A stretch of DNA of 64,000 nucleotides from Lichenostomus cassidix (taxonomy: Eukaryota; Chordata; Aves; Passeriformes; Meliphagidae): the NCBI GenBank assembly GCA_008360975.2, contig CM039182.1, positions 84,537,405-84,601,404 on the forward strand. Direction: 5' to 3'. A model generated the notes under the pieces. It worked only from the letters and a program-made list of their open reading frames with translations. It searched no databases and was not told where the DNA came from. The first letter of the stretch is position 1. Each line of letters starts with the position of its first letter. Below are positions 11,870 through 25,421 of this stretch, in pieces. The position numbers were made by a program, and so were the translations under genes.

Positions 11870-14800
11870 AAAAAGGAGAACAGACAGGATGCCAAGTATG
11901 GACAGTGTATGTCAGTGCTAACCACAGCACTCCTAGCTAAACTTGTTCCAACTCAAAAACGTGTAATGCTTTCCTGATTTGTTGCTTGACATAGAACTTA
12001 CACTCACTGTCAATGCACATCTTGCTCTCCAGAGAGGTAAAATGGCTTCTTACAGCATTCCTCCGTGTTTTGCAGCTGCTTTTGGGGAAAGAAGATTAAA
12101 TATAAAATGCTTTTAGTAATGAAAAAAAAACCCACAACTTTTCTCTTTACTGTCTGCCAGACCCTGAATCATTCCTTGTATAGCAGCAATGGTTTCAATC
12201 ACAGAGTGCAACATTCTCAGCTAAACCTTGTTCCTGAAAATGTGTTTTCTCATTTTTCCATGAAATTACACTGTTACCCTTCCTCTTGGTTGTGACAGAT
12301 ATAAAGAACACAACTCTTTTTTTCCTAAATATTACAGAAAACCACTGCTATGAAATTTCTATTAATCTTGCTTAGAATGACCTCAAAAAGTCAAAATTTG
12401 CTTTTAAGTATTTTATCTGTGGGTTCTGCTATAGCTCTGTAACATGATTGCCCTTTTCATTTGGTGTGCACAGGAATTCAGAACAAAAATATTATAGCTC
12501 TACAAAATTCCTGGGATTTAAAACTCACTCTCTTCTCTGAGGTGGAGATCTACTTGTTTTTATTTCAATATGCTGAAGCAATTAAAAAAAAAACCCACAG
12601 AATCTGTGCAAATTGCACCTTTGGAAGTCTCTAATAAATTCTATGTATTCAGCTGTGAGGCTTTTTGGGGATTTATTTTTAATTAAATTGAAATATCATA
12701 AATGGTTAATTGCTCTTTAATTAACATTATTTTGCAGGATTGAATTCTACTATAACTCCTTTATCATATATCTTTTATTTAGAAGATGCTTCAAATAAAT
12801 TTATCAAGTTTTTTTCCACAGTTGAAGAAAGAATGGTAATTCAAAGTTGAGCATTGACTTCATGCTATAAGTTGTTACGACAGCAAAAGTATTTTATCTG
12901 GTACCTGTAACATTTGACAAAAATGCTGTAAGTTTTTTTTTTGTAGTCAAATACTCTTGAAAATTGATTTTTACCAAAAGTGCTTGTCATGTCAACTGTA
13001 CAGACTGTATTAGAACAGAATTAAACTGAATGCTTGAAGTGATCACAACTGAAGCCATGTTCTAACATGTTGTAAAAGTTTAGTGGATTTTGTTGTAAGC
13101 GATTTTGTTTGATTTTAAGATTTTAAGGCATGCTTAACCAAAAGACACTGTATAATGGCTATAATTTTAATTTTATTTAGTATTTCCACCATATCTTGAA
13201 ACTGCTTGACCTTGCAGTTTTGCTTGCTAGAGAGAGATGAAGGTTGGAAATACATCTTGCTGGTTTTTCTAATCTATTGATAGTTATCTAGTTTTCTCAA
13301 AGACCATCTCCATTTAAAAAAACCCCAAAAATCAATAATATATATTTTGATGAAACTGGGCTCTCAGAAAAGAAAAAAAAAGCCACAGACAAACTATAAT
13401 ATTATATTGCAACTTTTCCTGTTCCCATACTGATCCTGTTGTGCCAATAGACTTAAGAAACTAGCAGAAAGTATGACAGAAACATCTCGGGACATCATCT
13501 CTTCAGCTTGCAGGGGCTTTTTTTGTCATTATCTGAAATATCATCGATATTGTAAAACCTATACACTGGCAGCACTAACTCAGAAAATTTTCTCACTAAT
13601 TCTTTTCAAACCCTTCAGTCTAGATTCCTTGAGAATTGTTTAATTTTTGGAGCTTAATAAACTGTAGGCCTGAGATCTGATGGGAAATAAACCACCTAGC
13701 ATTTTTCCCAACTTTAGCTTCCACTGGCAAATCCAGAATGTGGTCCTGAGCTCCTTGAAGAATGGATGGAGATCAGAAATGTGGGAAGCACACTGAGCAG
13801 GGTGCTGGTGAGCACTGCAGAGCTGAAAGGCAACTGATGGGTGCCACGTGTGTGTTGCAGACTCTTGGCTGCAGTGTATGGTCATTACCAGCTTGTTGCT
13901 GTTAAATTGCCCGTGTGGCCATATCAAGGCACAGAATGCACAAAATGATGATTGAAGGGAGCAGTATCATGGCCAAAACCCAGCCCATCAACAGGGAATG
14001 TGGCTGCCAATGGACACAGTGGTAGCTGCACATGAATTCATACTCCCCCAAATCCCCTCCACCATGGTATTCTGCATCTCAGGACTTTGGAACCAAAATA
14101 AGTCTTCCTTTTGCATTTAAGTCATCTTTGTTAAATACCTTGAATACATATCTCAAGTCTCTGTACTTTGATACCTACTCTCAATATTCTTGAACTAGAA
14201 GGTACACTTAACTTTGAGAAGTGAAAACACCTTTGAGAATGTTTCTGTAAGCACTAAACTAGTGTTTATTCAAACAAATCTGCTTTTTTAATTATTGGTC
14301 TCTCTTCTTAGCTACCTATCTAAATCAAAGCCAAGCCCCTTTTTTGCCTAGAAATACTAAGATGTTTATTCTTGTCCTTATCCTTATTTGCTGTAGAGTT
14401 TACCATTGATTTTCATTTGTCACCCACTGTCTGCATTTCATAACTCATAATTTATAACCACCTCTGTGAAACTCTCAGTTTTTTTATAACATGCTATATA
14501 TTTAATATGAGAGAGACACTTTTACTCCTACTACTATTTCCAACAAGGACATTAAGGTTTTATTCTGGGTGTATCAGAATGCATTGCTGACAAGCAGAAA
14601 GGCACCAATAAATTATTCAGGTCATTCTAAGTGAATGCCAATAAAATCTTCATATACAACAGCATTTCTTTTGGAATTCAGAATTTGAGGCATTACTCTA
14701 CTTTTAAGCATGACTTTTTTTGTATAATGGATTTACCTTTCCTCCCCTTTTCTGCATAGGTAGAGCGAAGTGCATTTAAATATCATGAAAGACAAACTAG

Positions 14801-15139
14801 AAATAATTAAAATACTAATAATACTACTAACAATAATCCACAAGGAGTTTTCTGCACAAAGCACTGCTGGGAAATATTTAATTCTCCAGAATCCCAAGAC
14901 ATGAAGACATATGGCGTGGACCATTAAAATCAGGCTACTTCTCTTTGCATTCTCTGTACTCCCCAAATTTATAACTATTTAGGGTCATGATGTCATGGAC
15001 ATTAAAGCTTGCCTTCAAATTAGTCTGCTTCACTCTGGAACACAAGACACATATTTGCTGGTTAGTGGTGAAAGTCAAACACTGCATTTCTAAGAAAGGG
15101 CAAAAGGGAATCAAAGTAATTGTTCAAAGATATGTTGTT

Positions 15140-15172
15140 CATAGGATATTCCTATGTTCACACATAGGAATA
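15140..15172. repeat. Overlapping inverted repeats (CATAGGA / TCCTATG)
   Basis: CATAGGA, TCCTATG and CATAGGA alternate over 33 bases. TATTCCTATGT (15147-15157) pairs perfectly with ACATAGGAATA (15162-15172) around a 4-base loop, and CATAGGA (15140-15146) pairs with TCCTATG (15150-15156) around a 3-base loop. Two mutually exclusive hairpins could form. Confidence 0.85.
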
Positions 15173-18100
15173 GATTATTTGGCAGAATAACAATGAAAAG
15201 TAAAATACATATAATGGGTCCAATTTATTGTCTTGACATCAGCACTACATTCATGGTCTGTTTCTTGGGTTTGTTATTCTGCAATGTAACACAGATGTGA
15301 AGACAGGCCTGAGCTAGGTCTTTGTGGTCAATGTTGCCCTCAGACTCCCTGTAATGCACTACCATTGAGAAAAAAAATAATTATATTGGGAAATTAAAAG
15401 TTCAACAATCGTTAGATATTAACTTTCTAGGAATCTGTGCTTATATTCTTGACAATGCTTTGGATACACATATTGACAAAAAAGAAAAATACATGCACAT
15501 GTTATCAAATTAGGGTTTAACTTCAGAAGAACCCAAAATGTGATGCCTATAAAGCAGAAATAAAATTATTAATATTTGTCTGATTAAAACCTGTCCTCAT
15601 CTTCAGAAAACCCAATCTTTACACTTGTTCAGTAACAAGGTTAAATTTTCAAAAGCTTTCTGAAATATTGAGTGCCATTTTGAGTTTTGATGTGTGCTTT
15701 AAGACTAATGTTTTAGTATTTTTAGTCTCAGTGTTTGATTTTTAAGTGTTCAGAAATATTATTTAAAAAAAAAATAATCTTGGAAGAGTGGAGCAGGCAC
15801 TACATGCAATGCTAAAGACCCAGAATAGTATTTATATCTCCACTGAGATAACAGAAATCATCATATTGTAAATATGAGAAACAATAATTACAAGACTAGA
15901 CTTCAATAATACTTCAGAACAAGCATTTTGAGAAAAATCATTTCACATTACAAACAAAAGTGCTTCCAAAATGCTTCCTTGGGCCCTAGTTTTCATGATT
16001 GCTGGTCTGACTTGACTGTCCAGAGCAAACATTGATGACTTGCTACAATGAACTTAGCCTTTGATTCAAAGGAGTTTCTGCTTATGTTTCTTTTGCTTTT
16101 GGTTTCTAACAGACACATCAATCTCTGTCTTCAAGCCCAGGCAAATCACCGAAGCTCAAAAATTCATGCTGAATTCTGGCATTAACATTATTGAATGTAG
16201 CCTTCGTCTCACCCCACAAGCACCCAACATTTCAAATTTTGATTTTTTGTTTGTTTTTGACTACTGGAACTGGGGATAAAGGGGGAAGGAAATCATTCCT
16301 GTCTTGTAATGTATATTTATAAATATTTTTTGTTTTCCTGTAAATGAATTTCTCTCCATTGCTAAGCGAATCTGCAGGATCTATGCTGCTATAAATGCTC
16401 TGTTTTTTCCCTAATTATTTATTGCACAGGAAATTCTTAAAATCAGTAAAACTCTTATTGTAACAGTTGTGATAAAAGTTCTGATAAAAACTTCATTGTT
16501 TTAAAAGGGAAGATATTTGTTCCTGAGACTCTCTTGCTGGCAATGTTTTAGCTGCTCAAAACACTGCACTGACTATAAAGTGTAGGTGGTAATCCACTGG
16601 GAACCTTCTCTGTGCCTCCCCAAGAGTACAGCATGTTCTAGCTATGAAAAAAACACTGTGTTTTAAACTATATATATTTTGAAAGCTGTTTGAAAACAAC
16701 AACATAAAAGTTTAATGGCCTTTGCTTTTCACTGACTGTTTCTGCATACATCCTTATTATTAAAAGTTATACCTCAAATTATCTATTTTTAATGAAATTA
16801 AATAAACACACCATCTAGTGGCCAGCATGTAACCCTTTTTCTTATGACCTTCCCTTATTATTTTGACAGAATCTAATACACTGTTTCTAATAAATACAGC
16901 ACATTAAGAATACTTTGTTTTCTTATTGTTAAAAAAATGTAAAAAACCCTCTTGTTTTCCCAAAGGAACAATAAGATATATCATCTAATAATTTCTTCAA
17001 AACTCAGAGGGATGTTAAGGTTAGAACACATTATGTTTCCTAAACATTCTTCTTCTGAAACTGGACCAAAAGTTGCCCAGCAACCCATATTATTTCCATG
17101 GGTATTTTAAAGAATATTCTCTCCTTAAAGTTTATTTAAAAGATGCAGTAAATTTTCATTTAAGGGAAAATTTTTATATTAGTATTGGACACTAACACAG
17201 AGATGAGCAATTTGAATTTAAAGAACCATATGAAGAAATTATTGATTAATAAGACAAAGCATTTAAAATATGAAAAAGAAGATTTGGATTATGAGTTGTA
17301 AGTTTTAGCTTACCCCATGCAACTGCAAATTGGCATGGTTTTGAACAATTCCTAATTGAAATAAATCCATTTGTTAAAACAGAGTCAAAATGCTTTGTGT
17401 ATGCAAGTATTCCTTGTTGCTAAGAAACTGGATTCCTAAGAAAGCAGAAAGATTTTGCTTCTTTTAAAGCAAATAAAGATGAGTTTTGTCCTTAGCTTAA
17501 CTCTAATAGCAGGAAAAGAAATTTCATGGAAAACTTGTCCAGGATTTACCTAACATTCTTCAAAGTATGTAAAAAAATATTCTGGAATAAGAGTCCACAA
17601 AGTTACTTCTGGCCTTTCATATTTCAGTGAAGAAACATAGCCTCACTAATATTCATTTACTTATATTTCAAGATCATTTCTAATTTCCATACATTTAGCA
17701 GCCTTCCCTCCTAGCTTAAATATATCAGATCTTGAATCTTGAATGTTAAAACTCTCTGAGAGATGCAGAGAATGTCTACATAGCACCCCAAAATATCAAC
17801 AATGGACAATCAACACTGAGCCACAAGCGGTGCGAAAGGATATTGCATACTACTTTGGCTTAACTTCTGTGATTCAGTCAGTGGAGAGCATCCCACAGAC
17901 TTGCTCAAGACCCTCCAGTACCTAGCTTCATTTAAGCCTATGTGCACTTCATTTGCTAAATAGTCATGTCAGTTTAAGAGATGGTTGCCACTTCTTGGCG
18001 CTAATTCTGAAAACACTTTTATTGCATTTTATTTGTGTGGTTTTTCATCTACAAGGGAAGTACTCCTGATTACCATGAATGCTGTTGTGATAAGAATATT

Positions 18101-18410
18101 TATGTATGAACCTGCAGTTTTTGTTAAAATGACAGGAGAGATAACATTGAAGTGCATCACCACATACCCTTTGTTTTCCTTTTAATCTCTGTTCAAAATA
18201 AAATAATATCTTATGAGCTATCAGAAAATTCTAGCCCCTAATCTCTACATTTATAAGGTTTCTCAGATGTGGGTAAATTGCTTGAGAGCACTGTATGTAT
18301 TTTCGCATTAAATCTCTGATCTTTATAAGGTTTCCCTGTCACTATTAATTTTTTTCTGTGGAAAAAGAATAATTAAATCTGTTATTTTTAGAAATAAAGG
18401 CTTTAAGACT

Positions 18411-18437
18411 GTCTCTCCCCCCTCCCCCCTTCCCCCC
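18411..18437 (+). repeat. Pyrimidine (C/T) run
   Basis: CT-rich stretch with several runs of six or more C, a simple-sequence tract. Confidence 0.8.
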
Positions 18438-19380
18438 AAATAGTTTAGTTTTAAAATTTTGAGTTTCTTAGACTTTATGTTATAAAGTGCCATTATTCCT
18501 GCAGGGTCAGTCTCATATTTTTCATCATTCTTTTAAAGAACACCCCAAAAAGCTAGCAATTAGATTCAGCATGTACTGACTTCTCAAGGTACTCAGGTGT
18601 CCAAAATAGCAGTTTTCCAACGCAAATGATAGTAGAGTGATCAAAGTGATCCATAAAACTTTCTTTTCCCACACTTCATAATTTTTTACCATCAAAAAAA
18701 GCTTTCAAGAAATCTTTTTTCATAGCTGTACTTACACCTTCAATAGCTTGTAATGGAGGAAGGTAATGGGAACAGCATAATTGCTGGAATCAAGAAAGAA
18801 CATGTCTCATACTGCACTGTTCAGTCAAGTGGGTGAACAAATGAAGATAGATAATGATGAATTAACTCTATCATGGTGCTGAATTCCTTTTAGCACTCCA
18901 ACCAGTATTTCACAAAACCTTACAATTTTTCACTACCTAGGGACAGGAGCTGCAGTATTGCAACAAAACAACAAGCATTGACGGATGACAGTCACCAACA
19001 GGAAACTGGAAAGTGCCATTAGACTGCTCAGCTGAGACAAACAAGCAGGAGGAAAGGAGGGAGCCACTAGACTCTCTGTTCTGAGACTCAAAACAGGAAT
19101 ATTCAGACTGACATTGGCAACAGAATAGGAAATGTTGTGTTTGTCAGCTAGGAACACACAGTGCTGCATCGAGAAGAGAATTGTTAAGCTGATGATTTTC
19201 TCCTCTTTGGGAAAGAGAGGAAAATAACAGGCTTCCTGAGTGGCTTTCAGGGGACTATTTGGGGTAGTGGCTAATATGTACCAAAATTCTCAATTCGTAT
19301 TTAGAGCCTCTAGTTGCAAGCATAATTTATGCATTAAAGTGAGAGAACATTATTTATCCAAAATTAGGCTACGTAATTGC

Positions 19381-19417
19381 TTCTTTTTTTCTTTTTCTGG
19401 GTTTTTTTTTTTTTTTT
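19381..19417 (+). repeat. Polypyrimidine tract with 16-base T run
   Basis: Mostly T with scattered C and a GGG, ending in an uninterrupted T run followed by AAG. It resembles an acceptor-like tract but no open frame follows. Confidence 0.8.
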
Positions 19418-19696
19418 AAGGTAAAGAAGGAAACAAGTGATAGATAACACCCCCTTTGTTGAAAGAACACATGCAATAATGTTCAGATGAACTCATTTAT
19501 TTGGCTGATCAATGAAGAACAGGCATTTATCTCCAGCCAAGGCTACTTAAAGTATATGGAATTTTTGCAGCACAGTGAGAAAAAACAAAAAGCTGGTAAA
19601 ACAATTCTTTTCAGGTACCTCATTACCTCACAATGAGCCCAATGTAATAATGGAACTCACAGAGAGTGTTGAATCCATCTCTAGAGTCCCCAGCGT

Positions 19697-20167
19697 AAAA
19701 AGGATATGGATCCATTGGAGTGAGTCCAGAGGGACTCTAAGATGATCAGAGGCATGGAGCACCTCTCCTATGAAGGCAAGCTGAGAGAGCTGGGGTGTTC
19801 AGCCTGGGGAAGAGAAAGCCCCAGGGAGACTTTAGGGCACCTTCCAGTAACTACGGGGGATCTACAAGAAAGTTGGAGACAGAGTTTTCACAAGGGAATG
19901 TATGATAGAACAATGGGGAATGACTCAAAATTGAAAGAGGGTAGATTTTTACTAGATATTAGAAAGAAATTATTCACTGTTAGGGTGGTGAGGCACCAGA
20001 ACAGTTTGCACAGAGAAGTTGTGGATGCCCCATCTGTAGAAGTGTTCAAGGCCAGTTTGAATAGGTCCCTGGGCAACCTGGTCTAGTGGAAGGTATCCCT
20101 GCCCATGGGAAGGGGATTGGAAATAGATGATCTTCAAGGTCCCTTCCAAACCATTTTGTGACTCTAA
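19697..20167 (+). mobile_element. CR1 LINE, 5'-truncated 3' part
   Basis: Typical CR1 3' region in sense orientation: GGATCCATTGGAGTGAGTCC, GATGATCAGAGGCATGGAGC, CACCTCTCCTATGAAGGCAA, AAGAAATTATTCACTGTTAG, GTGGATGCCCCATCTGTAGA and GGTCCCTTCCAAACCATT appear in the order of the avian consensus. The element ends in a degraded copy of the CR1 terminal repeat (TTTTGTGACTCTAAA in place of ATTCTATGATTCTATGA). There is no poly(A) tail, as expected for CR1. It is 5'-truncated like almost all CR1 copies. A 114-codon open frame inside it (19742-20086) is a by-product of CR1 sequence and not a separate gene. Confidence 0.93.
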
Positions 20168-20594
20168 ATACCTGACATTATGCAGTCTGCTTTTTTTTTC
20201 AAGGTAGTTACAAAATAAAACAAAAAGGAAAGATGACCTTTTAATAATTAATATCGTTATTGTTACAGTTGGCAATTTGAAGTGTATCGCAAGACTTTGA
20301 TGATATATACTCACCATTATTTGTAATGACAGCTTTGTTTCACAGTGACTCCATAGAAGAAAAAGTTACCTTCATTGCCCTAAGCCATATACCAAGAAAA
20401 GTCCAACAAATGACAAGGAATAGCAATTCAGCATGATTAAATCACTTTTTTCTACAGTGTCTTTGCTGCAGACAGATACAATGAAGGAGTTGATTGTATT
20501 TTCTCATCTGGAGACCTGGCCTTTCTAGTCTAGCTCTGCTACAAGCTACTAAAGATGCATAAATTCTGCTTTCCCCCATCCCCCAAACTCTTAG

Positions 20595-20680
20595 CCTAAA
20601 ATATCCCAGCTGGCACTTGATCTTCTTGAATTGACCCAGCTCAGGCCCTCCTTCTGCTGGAAGGAGCAGCAGCTAAGAGA
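20595..20680 (+). CDS. Weak candidate coding exon, protein not recognised
   Basis: A long pyrimidine tract (CTTTCCCCCATCCCCCAAAC then TCTTAG) precedes 86 bases open in one frame for 28 codons plus two bases, followed by the strong donor GTAAGT. The peptide starts PKISQLALDLLELTQLRPSF. The other two frames contain stops. This lies 427 bases downstream of a CR1 copy. It could be an exon of an unrecognised plus-strand gene or a non-coding transcript; with so short a frame chance is a serious alternative. Confidence 0.2.
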
Positions 20681-22235
20681 GTAAGTACCCATAACAAAAC
20701 ATGGATTTGGTCACCTTTGGCTAACAGTTTGGCTAAGGTATCTGTTGAGGTTCATTCATTGGCCAAATTTTACCACATGGAAAAATTGTGGATGTTAAAA
20801 GTTCTGTATTTTCACCAATTAAAATTAGGGTGTAGGCTCTTTTTGGTGATGGTGGGCTTTTTGTTGTTTGTTGTTTTGATGAACTGCTGGTACTACCATG
20901 CATAATTCTCCATGAATTTATTGAGGAGCTGACAAAGCATTTACATGAATAACTCTGAGTTTCCCATATACAGTAACACTTGGAACCAGCAGATAGCTTG
21001 GCCCAGGGATCAACACATCAGTGTTGAACCAAATAAGAATAAAAGCCTTGAATTTTTTCTTTCTTATTTCTATTCTAACAAGTGTAACAGGACTTTGCTC
21101 TATAAATCACGTCTCAGCACTTGTGGAACTAAAGAACACAGGTTTAATTCAGTAAGCTGTCTGCATGAGGAATTACCACAACAGTCAGTACGCCTCGCTT
21201 CACAAGGGCGTGCAGATCATCTTTCATGATTTTCACTGTCACCATCTAGATACCCATGGGGTCAGGTTCTGAGCTAATATCAAAGTTAAAAACCAGCTGC
21301 TGATGTAGCTGCTTTACTGCTAAGGAATTCAGTCTTGCGCTTACTAGTGATTCTGAGTTTAACATACATAATGACTATTAATTCTTTAGGAGTTCATAAA
21401 TATGTTTTCTTTCAAATGCTTGCACAAGGAAATACATAAAAACACCTGTGGTAAAAATAATTAAGAATCAAAAAGTAAATCCAGAAAATGTAACTGCCTC
21501 ATCTACCTTCATATGCATCTCTTAAAAATGGTTTTGAAGTAGATTTAACTTCAAATTATTAAACAAAAATGAATTAACAAGTCTGTAGGAGTAATTGAAT
21601 AGGCTCAATTATTTGTAAAACAGTCAGAAGATAATAATCTTCCTCATTCTACTGAATTGACTAAATTGGTAAATGAGCTAAAGAACTGGCAAAGTTGAAC
21701 AGGTTTCAAAAATTCTCTGGTGCTTGTAGAGGTCAAGATTTATTTGCTTATTTTCAAATAACCTGTGTCTAGATCCAGTAATTACAGGAAAAACCCTCAA
21801 AACCATAGGGAAAAACAGCCAACAAAATACTCTGAAGAAAGAAAATGAAAGCACACTGTATTTCAAAAAGTGACTTCACAGCTCTCCAATGTGAATAAAT
21901 ATCTAAAATTAAACTGTTAGCTGCTTGTATAAGTACCCTGGGAAAAAGTGCAACTTGATTTCAAACATGCCAGGTACTGTCTGTATTTTTTGTAATTTTC
22001 AGCTTTGAGCATTTGCATTGGCTTTCATTTCTCTTTGCAAATGAGGAGTGCTAATCACACAGAATTTCAGCAGCTGAAGAAGAAGAAGCAAAAACAGACC
22101 TTGCAGGAGGGGAACTTTCCCAGAGAGGGCTCTGCCTCTTTGTAAACCCCAGTGCTGCTGAATTTGGGCAGTGCTGCCTACAAAAGCTGAATACCCTCCT
22201 CCCTCCAATATCAGGTGGGTTTTGGAGTTGTTTGG

Positions 22236-22263
22236 TTTTTTTTTTGGTTTGTTTGTTTGTTTT
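22236..22263 (+). repeat. T run plus (GTTT)n simple repeat
   Basis: Ten T followed by GG and repeated GTTT units. Confidence 0.85.
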
Positions 22264-23241
22264 AACTGTTCCAGAAAGCTTTTCAATTTGCTCATTCCCA
22301 GAGCTGGAATCCCATCTGTACTATGAAACAACTACAATTGGAAAGAGTGCTGTGGGTGCAGACACCTATGCTTTCCATATAAGCATATCCAAGGCACACA
22401 GCAGGAGTCCTGGGGAGGAAATGGTTTGGTACTCCTGAGTCCTGGGTTACAGAAAACAGCTTGGTAATTTGCCCAAGAGACCAAACAGAATCTGCCTGCT
22501 CATGTCTGCAGAAAGTCATGAGCTTGTTTGTTGTAAGAACAGAAATAAAAACTCAAATGTAGTCTTCCATGGCCACCCTCAAAATTACTTGCATGAACTT
22601 AACAATGTGTCATCTTCCAACTTTAGACATGAAAAAAGAATTCCACACAAATGGTAACAAGATAAAAAGTGCATTTTTCCCATTCCATCATAAAGCACTG
22701 GATTAATGTGTTACATGAGCATCACAGGAGACAGGTAAGCTATAGAATAAGCTGTGTGATATTAAGAAATTGGCAAGGGAGAAAGGTATACTGAAAAATA
22801 AAATGAGTGAAATCAGTGTTAAATGCTGCCCATGGAATATGGAGGGATGATGAATTGCACTTCTTTCATTACAGCTCTCCTATGATATTCAGATAGGAAA
22901 TAAAGTTTCCAACCCTAGTAATTGGAATGTTAGCAAGACACTAAAAGAAGATTCAGAGATTTCATTTCCTCTTCTTCCTGCACTGCCATGCTCTGAGAAG
23001 GGCTCATCCCTAGAGAAGTGCAGATAGTATTGTTGACAACGCCATCTTTAAAAGAGATTTGTGATCTAACCTGCTTATGAAATAGGAAAAATTGATGCAC
23101 TTTCAAGGTCATTTCCAGCCAAACTCAATATGCAAGTACTTGCCCTGCTGCCCTTGTGCTTACAGGAACTGCCAGCAGCCCTGTACCAAAAACAGCAGGG
23201 AAAGCCCTTGTCTACATCTCTAATATAAGAGCTCTGTCATG

Positions 23242-23279
23242 TCAACCACTCTCACTCATATCAACCACTCTCCCTCATT
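23242..23279 (+). repeat. 19-bp tandem duplication
   Basis: TCAACCACTCTCACTCATA is followed directly by a second copy differing at two positions. Confidence 0.85.
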
Positions 23280-24460
23280 TTTCAATACAGTCTAAATTGT
23301 AAATCTAATTATTTAAAAAATATTATTAGCATTGAGTTTTCATAATAGAGTTACATAGTTTGATATTTTTCAGTATTTCAGAAACAGAGAAACCTCATGA
23401 ATTCTCTCTTACTTTACATCTGGACTGCTTTAGATGTCACATGTTTAGGAGTTACATGTTTATCTGTTTCTGTTGCACTAAATCTCATCAGCCTAACCTC
23501 TAAAAGAAGTTCAGAGGAGTTGTTTTTCTATTATTATTTTTATTGAGAAAAGAGACACATAAATGTGTCCACTACACACTGTAACCACTCACAGTTTTTG
23601 CAGACTTGATGTGCCCACACAGAATATGGAAAATTAACAGTTTTTTCATGATAGGAACCAAATCGGCCAAAGGTTTGAAGTACATCTAATTCCCCATCAT
23701 CACTTAAAAGAGCACTACAATGTATCTGTAGAGACAACCAAAAAGCTTTACATTCTGAAAGAACAAAGCTCTATTTAAAGTCTGATATGAAATAAAAATG
23801 AGTTTTCTAAAGTGAGAAATCTCAAGTGGCTTTTTTCAGACAGAACAGAACAATATGGGGGATAACTGTCCCTGCTCTTACCCACTATATCCTTGCCAGT
23901 GGGTCCTTATTTCTGTCTTGATTTCAGAGGAATTGACTTAAGTTTCAGCACATGCTACACAGTCCTCTCTTATCCCTAGAAAGGTTATTTTCCTTGATTG
24001 TGATAACAGGCTTCCTAATTCTCAGTGGTCCCTTTTCCTCAGTCTGAGAAATTTCTCAGTCCACAGGCTTCCAGACCTCTCTGAGGAGGCTGTTCTCCAC
24101 AGCCTGTGAAAACCTCTCTCTTCCTCAGTAATTGTTTTCACAGGAGAAGTCCCACCTTTCTTCCACAGTCACTGATATTTTAAATTTTATTTTTTTAATT
24201 TAAAAGGACATATCATATGAACAGCAAAATAAGCATTAAGTGTCCATTTTTCAGCGTCCATAGGACAAAAGGTGTGCATATTGCCATATAAGGCTATTAC
24301 TAACATCCAGATGTTAGAGACTTTTTTCCTTTTAAGATCTTGCAGAATAACCTGTCTTGTCTTTTCCCTTCAAGACTCTGTGGCCCCTAGAAGCACAGGT
24401 GCATGTTGAGTTCCCAGTCTCTCAGCTAATCTCTGCTTCATGATCAGACTGGTTCATGGG

Positions 24461-24552
24461 CATAGAATATTGGAATCGGTAGGATTGGAAAAGACCTCCA
24501 AGATCATGAAGTCCATCTTTCAACCAAATACCACCATGCGCATTAGAGCATA
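24461..24552 (-). mobile_element. CR1 LINE, short 3'-end fragment
   Basis: The plus strand reads as the reverse complement of a CR1 3' end: CATAGAATATTGGAATCGG, then TTGGAAAAGACCTCCAAGAT, CATGAAGTCC and CAACCAAATACCACCATG, matching the avian form in which CCTCCAAGATCATC(G/A)AGTCCAACC is followed by CACCACCATG. Similarity is lost past about 24552. It is an old truncated copy of a different CR1 subfamily from the one at 19.7 kb. Confidence 0.8.
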
Positions 24553-25421
24553 TTGCAAAGTTAAGTGAGTGATGTTCACCATTAAAATTTATATGGCTTC
24601 CTAAATACCTGAAACTCTCATTCCAAAATAAAATTCTGATTGCTGTATCAATCCATTGTTTTTTAATATTCAGCACACAGATAAAAAGCACCTCGGAAGT
24701 TGCTTTCTCATGACATTAGTTCTGGAAAGTCATCTTTTGGGAAGTGAGAGATTATGAGTGATAGCTACAACAAAAAGAAACTTCCTACAACATCCTTTCA
24801 ATTTTCAAATATATACTTGTATGTTGCAGTATATACTTCTATTAAAAATAAGCTCAATGTATTTGTTGACTAAGTGCAAATTCTACTAATAATTTAACAA
24901 AAGTATGAGCCTGGGAAGTTTGAGTTAATTGTGTTGAGTATTTCAGTGGACTCTTTTCCTGTTTAGCTGTTGTGTGTATGACTTCAGTAAATTAAATAAA
25001 AAAATAAATAGAGTTGTATGGCATCTCCTGGCCTTCTCCAGCCAGGACTTGCATGTCCATTAATGCTACTATAGATAGGATTTCAAAGTGGAGGTCAGTA
25101 CAGTTGGCAGCAGATCAAGAACTAGGAATTGACTCAAGAGCTGGCTGACGGCTCCTGCCCTGATACAGTGACATCTCTAATACACAGAACACAGTGCTCT
25201 TTTTTGGGTGCTGAATAGGAGTTAAAGAACAGGACAAAAGTGCAAGAACATATAAAGAACATAAAGCAAAGTAGACCATAGGTAGGTCTCCAAATTTGGT
25301 TAGATAGGAGAGTTTCTGAGGTGGTTTCTAAGAGACCTCACCACAAAAAGAACAAGATGGATTGTTGAAGGCAAGCATGGAACATATTAAAATATTAGAA
25401 TTTTTTTTTTTAAATTGTAAC
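24553..25421. other. Unique AT-rich sequence, nothing recognised
   Basis: No repeat or gene seen; it ends in a T-rich stretch immediately before the solo LTR. Confidence 0.5.

Larger units (their letters stand above)
11870..19696. other. Unique AT-rich sequence without recognisable genes
   Basis: No named repeat or convincing exon. It contains a cluster of nested inverted repeats at 15140-15172, a pyrimidine run near 18411-18437 and a T-rich tract at 19381-19417. A stretch at 13690-13930 is less AT-rich but has no recognised content. Confidence 0.5.
20168..24460. other. Mostly unique sequence, one weak exon candidate
   Basis: No named repeat. It holds the exon-like segment at 20595-20680, a GTTT-rich simple repeat near 22236-22263 and an imperfect 19-base tandem duplication at 23242-23279. 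The stretch 22040-22210 is less AT-rich and unexplained. Confidence 0.5.

Noticed and set aside
11950..12100. Minus-strand exon-like interval with a good acceptor and a GTGAGT donor near the ERVL LTR fragment
   Set aside because: The frame is only 22 codons, the neighbouring frames are similar, and it directly adjoins a repeat; chance is the simpler explanation.
19742..20086. 114-codon plus-strand open frame
   Set aside because: Entirely within a CR1 3' region and not a separate gene.
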